Both the position numbers and the translations under genes were made by a program. DNA of 27,263 bases, taken from NCBI GenBank assembly GCA_020351895.1, contig CP070672.1, positions 1,041,993-1,069,255 of the forward strand, given 5' to 3'. The notes beneath the pieces are model-generated. The model was not told the origin of the DNA, did not search any database, and saw nothing but the letters and a program-made list of their open reading frames with translations. The stretch is from Thermoplasmata archaeon. GTDB lineage: Archaea > Thermoplasmatota > Thermoplasmata > GCA-020350865. Within the stretch, counting starts at the first letter, position 1, and every line of letters starts with the position of its first letter. Below, one piece after another: positions 1-8,500 of the stretch.

Positions 1-563
1 AATACTTTGGTGATTCCCCTCCAGAGTATTTTTCATGGTCTCCTTCAGAATACGAGAACCTTGTGACCCTGCACTCCAATTCAAAATGGGCAAGAGGATT
101 GGGAAGAAGGTTGGGTTGGGTCGAGGCAAGCGAGGATGTTACTGACGGTATGGAGCGGATACAGCAGTGCAGCATCCTATGCCCGGATTCCCTTCATCAG
201 ATGGCAATGAAGGCCTATCTAAAAGAGGCTCTGGAAGATGGTTCCCTAAAAAAGTATGTTGATGAGGTAAGAAAAGCCTATGAGGAAGCAGCAAAAACAA
301 CCATCAAGGCAATTGACAAGTACCTGGGAATGCCCAGGTTGGAGCCTGACGGTGGCCTTTACACGGTAATGGCAGTTGGCGAGGATTCTGATGAATTCAT
401 ATTAAGGGTTTTAAAGAATACCGGTGTTCTTCTTATACCTGGCAAGGGTTTCGGCAAATCTCTACAAAACGGTGTCAGAATATCTTACGGACCTTGGGTG
501 GGGAATCTAAAGAAGATTGAGGAGGGAATGGAGAGGGTTGGGAGGTATTTGGGAAGAGGCTGA
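1..563 (+). CDS. PLP-dependent aminotransferase, class I/II (3' part, 5' end outside window)
   Basis: The reading frame is open from the first base, so the gene begins upstream of the window; about 186 C-terminal residues are visible. The stretch HSNSKWARGLGRRLGW matches the fold-type I aminotransferase motif SxSKxxxxxGxRxGW, and its Lys (codon at 84-86) would form the Schiff base with pyridoxal phosphate. Near the C-terminus, NGVRISYGPW contains the Arg that in this family binds the substrate carboxylate. The region between has the usual small C-terminal domain with GGLYTVM. It would transfer an amino group between an amino acid and a 2-oxoacid in the cytosol. The substrate cannot be read from this fragment. 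It ends with TGA and converges on the minus-strand cluster 103 bp downstream, where I see nothing but AT-rich sequence. Confidence 0.85.
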   Translation, partial: YFGDSPPEYFSWSPSEYENLVTLHSNSKWARGLGRRLGWVEASEDVTDGMERIQQCSILCPDSLHQMAMKAYLKEALEDGSLKKYVDEVRKAYEEAAKTTIKAIDKYLGMPRLEPDGGLYTVMAVGEDSDEFILRVLKNTGVLLIPGKGFGKSLQNGVRISYGPWVGNLKKIEEGMERVGRYLGRG

Positions 564-666
564 TTACTGATTGAGTTAAAATCCTCCTTAAAAACAATCA
601 TAAAAAGTTACGTATGGTCCATTCTTTTAGATAAAGTCACAATAGATTTGGGAATTTTTATCTATG

Positions 667-1824
667 TTAAGGAGATTCCACGCGGATTACAACTGAATCA
701 GATTCCAGATCACCTGCTTGGGGGTCTACATAAACATCCCCAAAAACGGTAAGTCTAGCATCGTAATCAAAACCTTTAGTATAAGTCCATGAGGTCGTGG
801 GATCCTCAGTTTCCGTATCGATATCTCCATTGTCATCAAAGTCCCAAACATACAATGTTTTGTCCCCATCATTCCATGATGAACTCGCATCAAAAGATAC
901 AGTGAAAGTAGTGGATAAAGGTGGTGCATCTATGTTTGTAATTACAGCATTCGCTATGGGAAGGATATTCAAGAATATCAGAGTGGTCTCAGTAACCTCA
1001 TAAAAATCTGAATCGGATTTTACCCTTGAATTCTCAATTGTAACAGTGAACGAGTAATTTCCACTTTTAGTGAAAGTAAATTCATCTTCATATGTGGTCT
1101 CAGAAATGGGTTCCGAGGGTTCATTAGTTGTTATTGGATTATCATTATCAATGTTTCTTATCTCATCTACTCTTATCTTAGCATCTTCTGGATCAAGGGG
1201 CAGGAAAACCGTCATATTCAACTGACCGGTGCCATCGACCTTCCCCACCTCGGCTGTGATGTTCAAACTCTCGATTATGTGCTCTTCTTTGTATTCTTTG
1301 AGAGGGCTTTCTGCATCTTTGTATTTTATTCGGACGTAGTAGTTGCCATTACCATCCAAGAAGCTGTTGTAGGGGACAAATAATCTTCCTGTTCCTCCAT
1401 CATCGATGGATATTTTAGAAGAGTAGACGACATCATCATTGAATAATATTTCAAGATCACCTTTTCCAGCAATGGATGCAGAGCCTGAAGAACCGACTAA
1501 AACAGTCACTAAAAGTTCGTCTTCATGGCCTGGCTCGTCGCGGGTTAGGTCTACACTTATATCGGTGATATCTGTTCTAAGATATACGTATGCAAAAACC
1601 GCTACAATTAATAGAATAATAACCACTGAAATAACCAATATCCGTTTCATCCATGGAGATGGCTTCTTTTCCCTTGGCGGAGGTTGCATCGGTGGTGCAG
1701 CAACCGGTTCCTGCTGGGCTCCTGCGGCCCCTACTTCCTCGACGACCTCGACTTCCTCCACCTGGATTACATCATCATCCTCGATCTCATCATTCTCTGT
1801 CCCACCTATGTCGATATCAACCAT
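667..1824 (-). CDS. Membrane-anchored PKD-domain surface protein
   Basis: The 385-residue protein has no signal peptide. Residues 1-58 are a very acidic, then Ala/Pro-rich segment ending in basic residues (REKKPSPWMKR), followed by one TM helix at about 61-82. This suggests an N-in topology with about 300 residues outside the cell. The extracellular part is beta-rich with several N-glycosylation sequons (for example NMT and NYS). It ends in a PKD-like domain at about 290-383 with the typical VWDFDDNGD core. It is the last gene of a minus-strand cluster: its ATG lies 4 bp after the TGA of the upstream gene, whose last codons contain its ribosome binding site (AGGTGA). The role is unknown; PKD domains usually mediate cell-surface protein or glycan contacts. 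The acidic tail could bind a cytosolic partner, which is inference. Confidence 0.7.
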   Translation of the reverse strand: MVDIDIGGTENDEIEDDDVIQVEEVEVVEEVGAAGAQQEPVAAPPMQPPPREKKPSPWMKRILVISVVIILLIVAVFAYVYLRTDITDISVDLTRDEPGHEDELLVTVLVGSSGSASIAGKGDLEILFNDDVVYSSKISIDDGGTGRLFVPYNSFLDGNGNYYVRIKYKDAESPLKEYKEEHIIESLNITAEVGKVDGTGQLNMTVFLPLDPEDAKIRVDEIRNIDNDNPITTNEPSEPISETTYEDEFTFTKSGNYSFTVTIENSRVKSDSDFYEVTETTLIFLNILPIANAVITNIDAPPLSTTFTVSFDASSSWNDGDKTLYVWDFDDNGDIDTETEDPTTSWTYTKGFDYDARLTVFGDVYVDPQAGDLESDSVVIRVESP

Positions 1825-1828
1825 TCCA

Positions 1829-2818
1829 TCACCTCTTGCTCATTATAAGTTTACCATATAAATCTTTTGATTGGCCCAATGGAGAATTCGGTGTTTTTCC
1901 ACGGGACATTCCTTTCTTTCCTAAAATCACAAACACCAATCCCAAACCTATTAGGGCCAACATAACGCTGAATCCTGGGAAATTTAGACCCTTATCTGGA
2001 AAATAGGCACAAAGAGGGATATCTTGTCTAACCATAACAGCTGTTTCTTCGGAAGATTTAGACGTAACTCTAAGGTTGAACATTACAACTTTATTATTCT
2101 CTGGTTCCATTGTTTTAGGGACTTGAGCTTCCGCTACAATAGTTTTAGTTTCTCCCGCTTGAATAGAAGGATCAGATATTGTTTTTACCGACCATTGTTC
2201 ATTCATTAGATTTAATAGATTCATAAACTCTACCCTATAGGTATCTTCAGTATTACCGGTGTTGGTGATCCTCACGGGAAATCGTGCAGTCCATTCTTCA
2301 CTGATTTCCTGTGGTGGGGGTGAACACACTTCTAAGTCGTAAAAAGGTTTTATTTCAATGATTTGAGAAATAGAAGGGATCCCGTAATGAAGGCCACGCT
2401 GCATAAAATAACCTGAAACTGTTACCTGTGGCGTTATATTGAAGGCAGTACCTACTGGTACTCTAGTTGTGATCACATAAACTTTTGATTCTTCACTCCC
2501 CCCTGTACCACTAAAAATTAGGCGGGGATGAATCACAGAAGCACTCCCTGTCGTAGATTTCGCAAATAAAAACACCTTTACGGGTTCAGGCCCATATTTA
2601 ATGCATTTAACGGATCCATCAAATTTTACAATGGTTCTGTCATATTTTACATCATCAGAACTCCTTGGGGACACATCCACTTCGGGTGGAACTGGTTGAA
2701 TATCCAGAGTAACCTCGCTTGATTCGGATGCTTGTGCATGATCTGGCATCCAGAAGACAATTGATCCGAATGCCATCCACAATGCTATTAAAACGGGTAT
2801 TTTGGACCTACTTCTCAT
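1829..2818 (-). CDS. Secreted/anchored surface protein with PGF-type C-terminal anchor (paralogue 3 of 3)
   Basis: This 329-residue protein starts with a signal peptide (basic MRSRSK, hydrophobic core, AQA-SE cleavage region). It has two beta-sandwich-like halves. The first contains the block VTVSGYFMQRG shared by all three paralogues. The second, RITNTGNTEDTYRVEF, resembles archaeal NEW3/COG1470-type adhesion domains. The C-terminus has PGF at about 281-283, a hydrophobic helix and GKKG, like PGF-CTERM signals cut by archaeosortases, but about 28 further residues follow the helix. Its ATG overlaps the stop of the upstream paralogue (ATGA), with a GGGAGGG ribosome site inside that gene. The TGA is 4 bp before the next gene. 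The function is unknown beyond a cell-surface structural or adhesive role. Confidence 0.7.
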   Translation of the reverse strand: MRSRSKIPVLIALWMAFGSIVFWMPDHAQASESSEVTLDIQPVPPEVDVSPRSSDDVKYDRTIVKFDGSVKCIKYGPEPVKVFLFAKSTTGSASVIHPRLIFSGTGGSEESKVYVITTRVPVGTAFNITPQVTVSGYFMQRGLHYGIPSISQIIEIKPFYDLEVCSPPPQEISEEWTARFPVRITNTGNTEDTYRVEFMNLLNLMNEQWSVKTISDPSIQAGETKTIVAEAQVPKTMEPENNKVVMFNLRVTSKSSEETAVMVRQDIPLCAYFPDKGLNFPGFSVMLALIGLGLVFVILGKKGMSRGKTPNSPLGQSKDLYGKLIMSKR

Positions 2819-3768
2819 CCATTACCCTCCCTTTGTAAATATTTTGGACAGCCAGGTTTATTAACTGAATCCTTACCATGTTTCCTTCCTTTCTTTCCTA
2901 AAATCATGGACATCAATCCTATTCCGAGAAGTGCGAACATAGGGCTGAATCCTGGGATATACATGCCTTTTTCCCGGACATAAAACTCAAGATCATACCG
3001 TACAAGAGTAGCCGTTTCTTCTGAGTGTGTTGAAGTGATTCTTAAATGGAATCTTGTGACCTCGTTTCTCCAGATTGTCTGGGTTTGACGACCCTGTGCC
3101 CTTATTATAACGGTTTTGGTTTCACCTGCTTGAAAATCTGTATCTAAAACGGTATCCCTTACCCATTGCTTATCGCACAGCTCCTCACCATTTAAGTATT
3201 CGAACCTATAAGAGTCTTCAACATTACCTATATTCGTAATTTCCAATGGAAATTCAACATATTCACTAGGAGCTATTTCTTTTGGTAGTGGTGTAATCAC
3301 CTTTATCTTACAAAAGGATTCAATTTCTATACTCTGCCGAGCCGAGGGGATCTCATATTGGAACCCTTCTTGTATAAAATAGCCTGTGACAGTCACATTC
3401 GGTGTTTCCTCGCGTTTATAACATTTAGGCATTCTTGTGATCATGGTAAAATTATATGTTTGTTCAGTTCCTTTCGATCCATTGAAGACAAAACAAGAAG
3501 GATCTACATAGGCGCTGCCAATATCCGATTTGGCCCGAAGATATACCTTGACGAGATCGGTTTCATTTATAGAGCAACTGATTGTACCATTTATTGAAGC
3601 TAACCCTACACCTTGGGGTGAAACATCCGCTTTTGGGAGTGTATCTTGAAGTTTGAGGTTGATAGTGTCTGATGAGGAAGCTGAAGCTTGCTCTGATGCC
3701 AAATTTGGCATTGAAAAGAGCAGAATTGAGATGAACAGCGCCACCTTTAGTGCATATTGAAGTTTCAT
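2815..3768 (-). CDS. Secreted/anchored surface protein with PGF-type C-terminal anchor (paralogue 2 of 3)
   Basis: A paralogue of its two neighbours. I prefer the ATG at 3768 (317 residues) over the in-frame GTG at 3777, because GAGGG sits 8 bases before the ATG whereas it abuts the GTG. There is a signal peptide (MKLQYALKVALFISILLF, cleavage near ASA). The shared block VTVTGYFIQEG is followed by a NEW3-like half with EITNIGNVEDSYRFEYL. The C-terminus has PGF at about 272-274, a hydrophobic segment and GKKGRKHGKD, then about 20 extra residues. It follows the first paralogue by 45 bp and overlaps the next by 4 bp, so the three are probably co-transcribed. It has more cysteines than the other copies, including one in the extra C-terminal tail (KPGCPKY). 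The function is unknown. Confidence 0.7.
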   Translation of the reverse strand: MKLQYALKVALFISILLFSMPNLASEQASASSSDTINLKLQDTLPKADVSPQGVGLASINGTISCSINETDLVKVYLRAKSDIGSAYVDPSCFVFNGSKGTEQTYNFTMITRMPKCYKREETPNVTVTGYFIQEGFQYEIPSARQSIEIESFCKIKVITPLPKEIAPSEYVEFPLEITNIGNVEDSYRFEYLNGEELCDKQWVRDTVLDTDFQAGETKTVIIRAQGRQTQTIWRNEVTRFHLRITSTHSEETATLVRYDLEFYVREKGMYIPGFSPMFALLGIGLMSMILGKKGRKHGKDSVNKPGCPKYLQREGNG

Positions 3769-3813
3769 ATTAAACACCCTCGCCTATAGGCAGTAAAGAT
3801 ATTTTCTATAGCC

Positions 3814-4707
3814 TTAGCCAGCAAATCGTCTCTTGCCCATAATTAACGCGACTATTCCTATTCCCATAATTGCGAACACAGGACTGAATCCTGGGATATA
3901 AATACCCTTTTGTCGAACATAAAGAGGTACATCGTACCTTACCATAATGGCAGTTTCCTCGGACTGGATGGAAGTTATTCTCAGATTGAAAGGCGTAACC
4001 TCGTTTCTCCAGATGGTCCAGGTTTGAGGAGCCTGGGCGCTAACGGTGAGGGTCTTTATTTCATCCTCTATGAAGGTCTTATCAGTGATTGTTGCCACAG
4101 TCCACTGATTGTCTTGGAGTTTTTCCAGATTCAAAAACTCGAACCTGTAAGTATCCTCCGAATTTCCTACATTTTGGATTTTTATTGGGAAGTGCACGAA
4201 CTCTCCGGCGCCTATTTCCTGGGGTGGTGGTGTGTCCACCTGGAGCTTATAGTAAGGTTCAATTTCTATGATCTGTGTCACGGATGAGGCGTCGTATTGG
4301 AGCCCACCTTGTACGAAATAACCTGATACTGTAACCTGTGGTGTTGCCATGAAAGTATAGCCCTGAGGCACTCTGGTTGTTACAGCGAATGATTTTGTTT
4401 CTTCACTTCCTCCTGCACCTGTAAAGACCAAGCTGGGAGGAATCACAGAGGCGCCACCGGTATCTGATTGCGCCTGTAAAAATACCTTAACCTGGTCGGG
4501 CCCGTACTTCGTGCAGCTGACTGTCCCGTCAAATTTGATGATACCGGAGCTACCAGGAGAAACGTCCACTTTTGGGGGTTCTCCCTGCAGATTCAGGATA
4601 ACCACGGTTAGCGGTGATGCTTCAGACTCTTGGGGAATAAAAATAAGCATTGTACTTAGCATGGTCAAAGTTAGCAATACCACCGCTATAATCGAAAGTT
4701 TTTTCAT
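3814..4707 (-). CDS. Secreted/anchored surface protein with PGF-type C-terminal anchor (paralogue 1 of 3)
   Basis: The open frame extends to 4914, but the start is taken at 4707: the ATG there is preceded by GAGGTG at good spacing and opens a clean signal peptide (MKKLSIIAVVLLTLTML, cleavage near SEA-SP). The upstream 69 codons read like non-coding sequence. The mature part has the shared VTVSGYFVQGG block and a NEW3-like domain (KIQNVGNSEDTYRFEF). The C-terminus is the canonical member of the trio: PGF at 272-274, a hydrophobic helix, then GKRRFAG and stop, as expected for a PGF-CTERM/archaeosortase substrate. It is the first gene of the cluster, with a TATA-like box at 4747-4756 on the minus strand. 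The exact ligand or role is unknown. Confidence 0.75.
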   Translation of the reverse strand: MKKLSIIAVVLLTLTMLSTMLIFIPQESEASPLTVVILNLQGEPPKVDVSPGSSGIIKFDGTVSCTKYGPDQVKVFLQAQSDTGGASVIPPSLVFTGAGGSEETKSFAVTTRVPQGYTFMATPQVTVSGYFVQGGLQYDASSVTQIIEIEPYYKLQVDTPPPQEIGAGEFVHFPIKIQNVGNSEDTYRFEFLNLEKLQDNQWTVATITDKTFIEDEIKTLTVSAQAPQTWTIWRNEVTPFNLRITSIQSEETAIMVRYDVPLYVRQKGIYIPGFSPVFAIMGIGIVALIMGKRRFAG

Positions 4708-4746
4708 TCTATGCACCTCAACATGATTCCGTAAAGTTTTTTTCCC

Positions 4747-4756
4747 TATATAATTC
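4747..4756 (-). promoter_or_regulatory. TATA-box promoter of the surface-protein cluster
   Basis: Read on the minus strand, GAATTATATAGGG is a good archaeal TATA box. A start site about 25 bases downstream would fall near 4722-4728 and leave a leader of about 15-20 bases with the GAGGTG ribosome site (4714-4719). Confidence 0.5.
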
Positions 4757-5081
4757 TTTTTGTCTGCAAAGGTGCGTTTTCCGACAGTTTGGAGGTGATT
4801 TTCTACCATTTCATGTTTCTGCATATTTTCACCACAAAAAGAGGTTATGTCACCCAAGTATATTAAGGAGTTTGGTGGAGTATTTTGACTATTATTAGGG
4901 ATTTTTTGATCCAAAGTTGGGTTTTTTCACAGATTTTGGAGGGTATATGAGGGGGGTTACAGTTAAAAAGTGAAATAATCAAAGATTTCATGATTATTAA
5001 GGTCTTATAAGAGAATTAAGATACCCATGTATATTATGTTACCGAGGAAAATACTGGGAAAGGATTAAATACCACAATGGG

Positions 5082-5090
5082 CTTATAAAG
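5082..5090 (+). promoter_or_regulatory. TATA-like promoter for the 113-residue protein gene
   Basis: CTTATAAAG is followed about 55 bases later by the ATG at 5147, giving a predicted leader of about 35 bases. The ribosome site GGTGATG (5136-5142) precedes the ATG. Confidence 0.4.
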
Positions 5091-5146
5091 GCTTGGGAAT
5101 GCCAAGGAAATCCTTAGTTTAACCTCCCATTTCACGGTGATGAAAG

Positions 5147-5488
5147 ATGGTTGAAATTCCTCCAGATAAAAAATCAGACCAGGAAAAAAACCCAGAAGAT
5201 GTTTTGATGCAATCAAAGATCGAACTAAACCAGCCAATAACGGCTCTTGAAGCTTCGGATGAGATAATTTCTATTTTTTGTGAGCTTCATGGGGGGGTGG
5301 AAGCCGCGATGCCCATGATCGCATACCAATTTAAAAAGGCGAATGTTGATTTTGCCAATCCCACGAAAGAGGGATTAAAGAAGGTGGCCCAAGGTCTCGT
5401 GAATGTCACGGAATTTCTTAAGGGAAAGTTGGTGGCAGAGAAAGAGGAGAAGCGATTCAACCATTTAATAAAGATGATATCGAAATAA
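5147..5488 (+). CDS. Small helical protein of unknown function
   Basis: A 113-residue cytosolic protein with no signal peptide or TM segment; I do not recognise the family. The first 25 residues are charged and probably disordered (PPDKKSDQEKNPED). Residues about 35-113 look all-helical (ASDEIISIFCELHGGVEAAMP and onward), ending in a Lys/Glu-rich amphipathic helix. The start is supported by GGTGATG at 5136-5142. It lies 67 bp before the giant receptor gene on the same strand, so it could be part of that unit, though an AT-rich gap with its own possible TATA element (AATATATTTC near 5502) separates them. A role as a receptor-associated adaptor would be speculation. Confidence 0.6.
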   Translation: MVEIPPDKKSDQEKNPEDVLMQSKIELNQPITALEASDEIISIFCELHGGVEAAMPMIAYQFKKANVDFANPTKEGLKKVAQGLVNVTEFLKGKLVAEKEEKRFNHLIKMISK

Positions 5489-5555
5489 AATCTAGGAGCT
5501 GAATATATTTCTTAAAAATGGATATAGATTAGGAAAAACATCCATCGTGGTATAA

Positions 5556-8500
5556 ATGGGCAGAAATATTAGGGTTAAGAACTTATTCGCTTTGATTCTG
5601 GTTTTTCTACTGTTTTTACAGCTTACTGTTTTCATTGATAAGCCAAAGGGGATTGTTTCTGCTGAGCCGAACCTCGAAGATAACCTCGACTACACAGTTA
5701 CCGCGACCTGGGATTTCAATGATCCAAGTGATTATTTGTTAAATAATACGTCCATGAGAAATGGAGAGGTTGAGCTTACCTTAGGGAAATACTGGTGGAA
5801 TCAAACCGATGAGATGGACTTTACTACAGGAAATTTCATCAATACAACAACCACTCCGCAAGGAGAGGTAACCCTGATATCCCAGATGAACGCAACGAAT
5901 TTCGTTAAAACAGGAGATTTCTCTTCAAGTCAAAACTGGACATTCACACCAAGTGCCAACATCTCATCATCCTACAATGGTGCAGGTGAAAACGCGGAAT
6001 TGAGTTACAGTTATTTTGTATCTGAGTTAGCATATTTGAAACCTGCTAATGCTGATGATGGAACTGTTACATACGTTCCTCCCTCATCATACAGTATGAA
6101 TGATACTGGACAATATACTGAAGTTGGGTATTCGTTCGAAGGAGGATTTCCAAACTATAAGAGGTCATTTTTCTATTTCGATCTTAGCACTATTCCACTT
6201 TCTGCTATCATAACAAATGTGACATTTTACGCAAAAATTGAAAATGCATCACCAAGCAGCAACCATCTAATCGATATACATGTTTTAGAGGTGTCAAAGG
6301 CTGATTCAGATGCCACTGAGCTTTACACTGACTGTGGGAATGGTACGCTTTACATTTACGATGATAACTCTTTGAGTAGCGGCGCGGACCTTGTATATCA
6401 TGAGTGGAATCTAGGGGCTCAAGCAATCTCAGATGTGCAAAACTATCTTGATGATGGTTGGTTTGGAATAGGGATTCACGAAGAAGCTGATGACGGCTTG
6501 ATAGCAACAATAAGTGCCAGCGAGAGTGGAAATTCACCACAGCTTAATGTTTCCTATTTAACTTCTCCACCGGCAACGTTCGATGAAACCGCCTATGTAA
6601 ATCAAACCCTTTCTAAACCTAAGGTCACACCAAACTTTCCCCAAGCTGTTAATCTCAGTTTTAATTTCAGTGTGGAAAAATACCTAAGTGCACTTGGAGA
6701 ACTCATGGTCCAAATCGACAATGCTACTGTTTGGAGCCAACCAATAGCCTTAAATCCTATATGGACACCCGTCTATGTTGATGGAGGAATTTATATGAAC
6801 GAATCTAGGGACTACAAAATCAGCCTTCAACTTAATCTAATCGTGAACTCTGGTACGGTGGTCGATTGTCTCGTCAAATTTGACGATGTGAGGATCACAG
6901 CAGTTGATTTTTTCCCAAAGGGAAATTACACTTCTATGGAATACGATGTAGGCTCTTTGGTAATCTGGGATGAGATGAGTTGGAATTTTGAGGCACCCCC
7001 GGAAAGTGTATTTACAATAAGAACCCGTACCTCAAATGGGACATTCTGGGGTGATTGGTCCTCAGAATATACCAACAATCTAGGTGAGCAGATAATACCC
7101 CAAATTGACCAAAAGATTCAATACACTGTGAACCTGAGCACGGTAAATTTTACAAGAATACCAGTTCTATATGATGTGAATATATCGTATGAAAAATACT
7201 TCAATAACGGTACAATTGAGATGAAAGAGGATTTCAAACCCGACAAAATCCGAGATTGGGGTACGTTCAAGTGGGAAGAGCAAACCAATGGGCAGAATAT
7301 AACTTATCTTTACTCCATTGATTCTGGTGCAAATTGGTCCTTGGTGCCTTTAGATGGGAATCTATCAGATATTAGCACCACCCAAGGTAAGATCAGGTTT
7401 AAAGCGAATTTTACCACATATAACACCACAAAGACTCCCACATTGTTAAAATGGAACTTGACCTATGAAATCAGTGAACTCCCTACCCTATACGGAAGGG
7501 TGGATCCTGGATTTGGATATATTACGACTTGGTTCAATTTTACAGTTCGGTATTCAGACCCAGAGAATGAAGCTCCATTGAACATCACATTGAATATCAC
7601 CCAGGGGACATCGCATATAGGGAATTGGCAAATGTATCCTGTGAACAATACTGACTTAAACTACACAGATGGAAAATGGTATTTCTTCAATGAAACAAAC
7701 TTTACAAGAGGGACCAATTATTCATTCCATTTCGCGGCACAGGATCCAAATTTCGTGTGGAGCCTAGGTCAAATCAGGGATGGGCCCTATGTATTGAACT
7801 CTCCACCAAGAATCACCACTAGCGATGTTCAGGGAGCTGAAGGTGGAAAATTATATTATGTTGACTATGAGGCAGAAGATCTCGAGGATGAAGGTAACCT
7901 GAGTTGGTATTTGGAGACCGATGCCACGTGGCTGGCTATCAATGGTACCACGGGTAACCTAAGCGGTACTCCTCCAAGTGGTGATAAAGGTACATATTGG
8001 GTGAATGTTACTGTCCGTGATAGTCACGGTGGCCTCGATAAAACGAGCTTCAATTTATTGGTGGGTGATACTATTCCTCCAATCGCTGATGCTGGGGATG
8101 ATGGCGAGGTTTATGAAGATGTACCCTACCAGTTTGATGGTTCCAACTCGACAGATAATATTGGCATTGAAAATTTCACCTGGTATTTTGGAGATGGAAG
8201 CGTAGCCTACGGTGAAAATGCCTCTCACATGTATACAAAAAGCGGCCATTATATTGTCGTGCTTATCGTTAAGGACCCATTGAATAATGAGGACATGGAT
8301 ATAATCAACATTACGGTGATAAATAACCCCCCAATCGCCGACGCTGGGCCCGATAGGAACGTGGAGGAGGGGGAGACGGTATTTCTTGATGGGAGCAACT
8401 CTTATGACACACCCTCTGACAATGACTCTCTCATTTTTCTGTGGGATTTTGACGGTGATGGTGAGTTCGATGATGGAGTTGGACCCTTAGCAAACTATAC

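Larger units (their letters stand above)
4708..5146. other. 439-bp divergent intergenic region
   Basis: No convincing gene is present. Towards the minus-strand cluster it holds the TATA box at 4747-4756. Towards the plus strand it has a TATA-like CTTATAAG at 5004-5011 and another at 5082-5090. A 7-bp inverted repeat AATAATC...GATTATT (4974-4980 and 4992-4998) with an overlapping TGAAAT/ATTTCA pair lies just upstream of the first of these and could be an operator. The stretch 4760-4960 is featureless to me. Confidence 0.4.

Noticed and set aside
4708..4914. N-terminal extension of the first PGF-anchored protein up to an ATG at 4914
   Set aside because: A signal peptide and a well-placed GAGGTG mark the start at 4707, and the extension covers the probable promoter.
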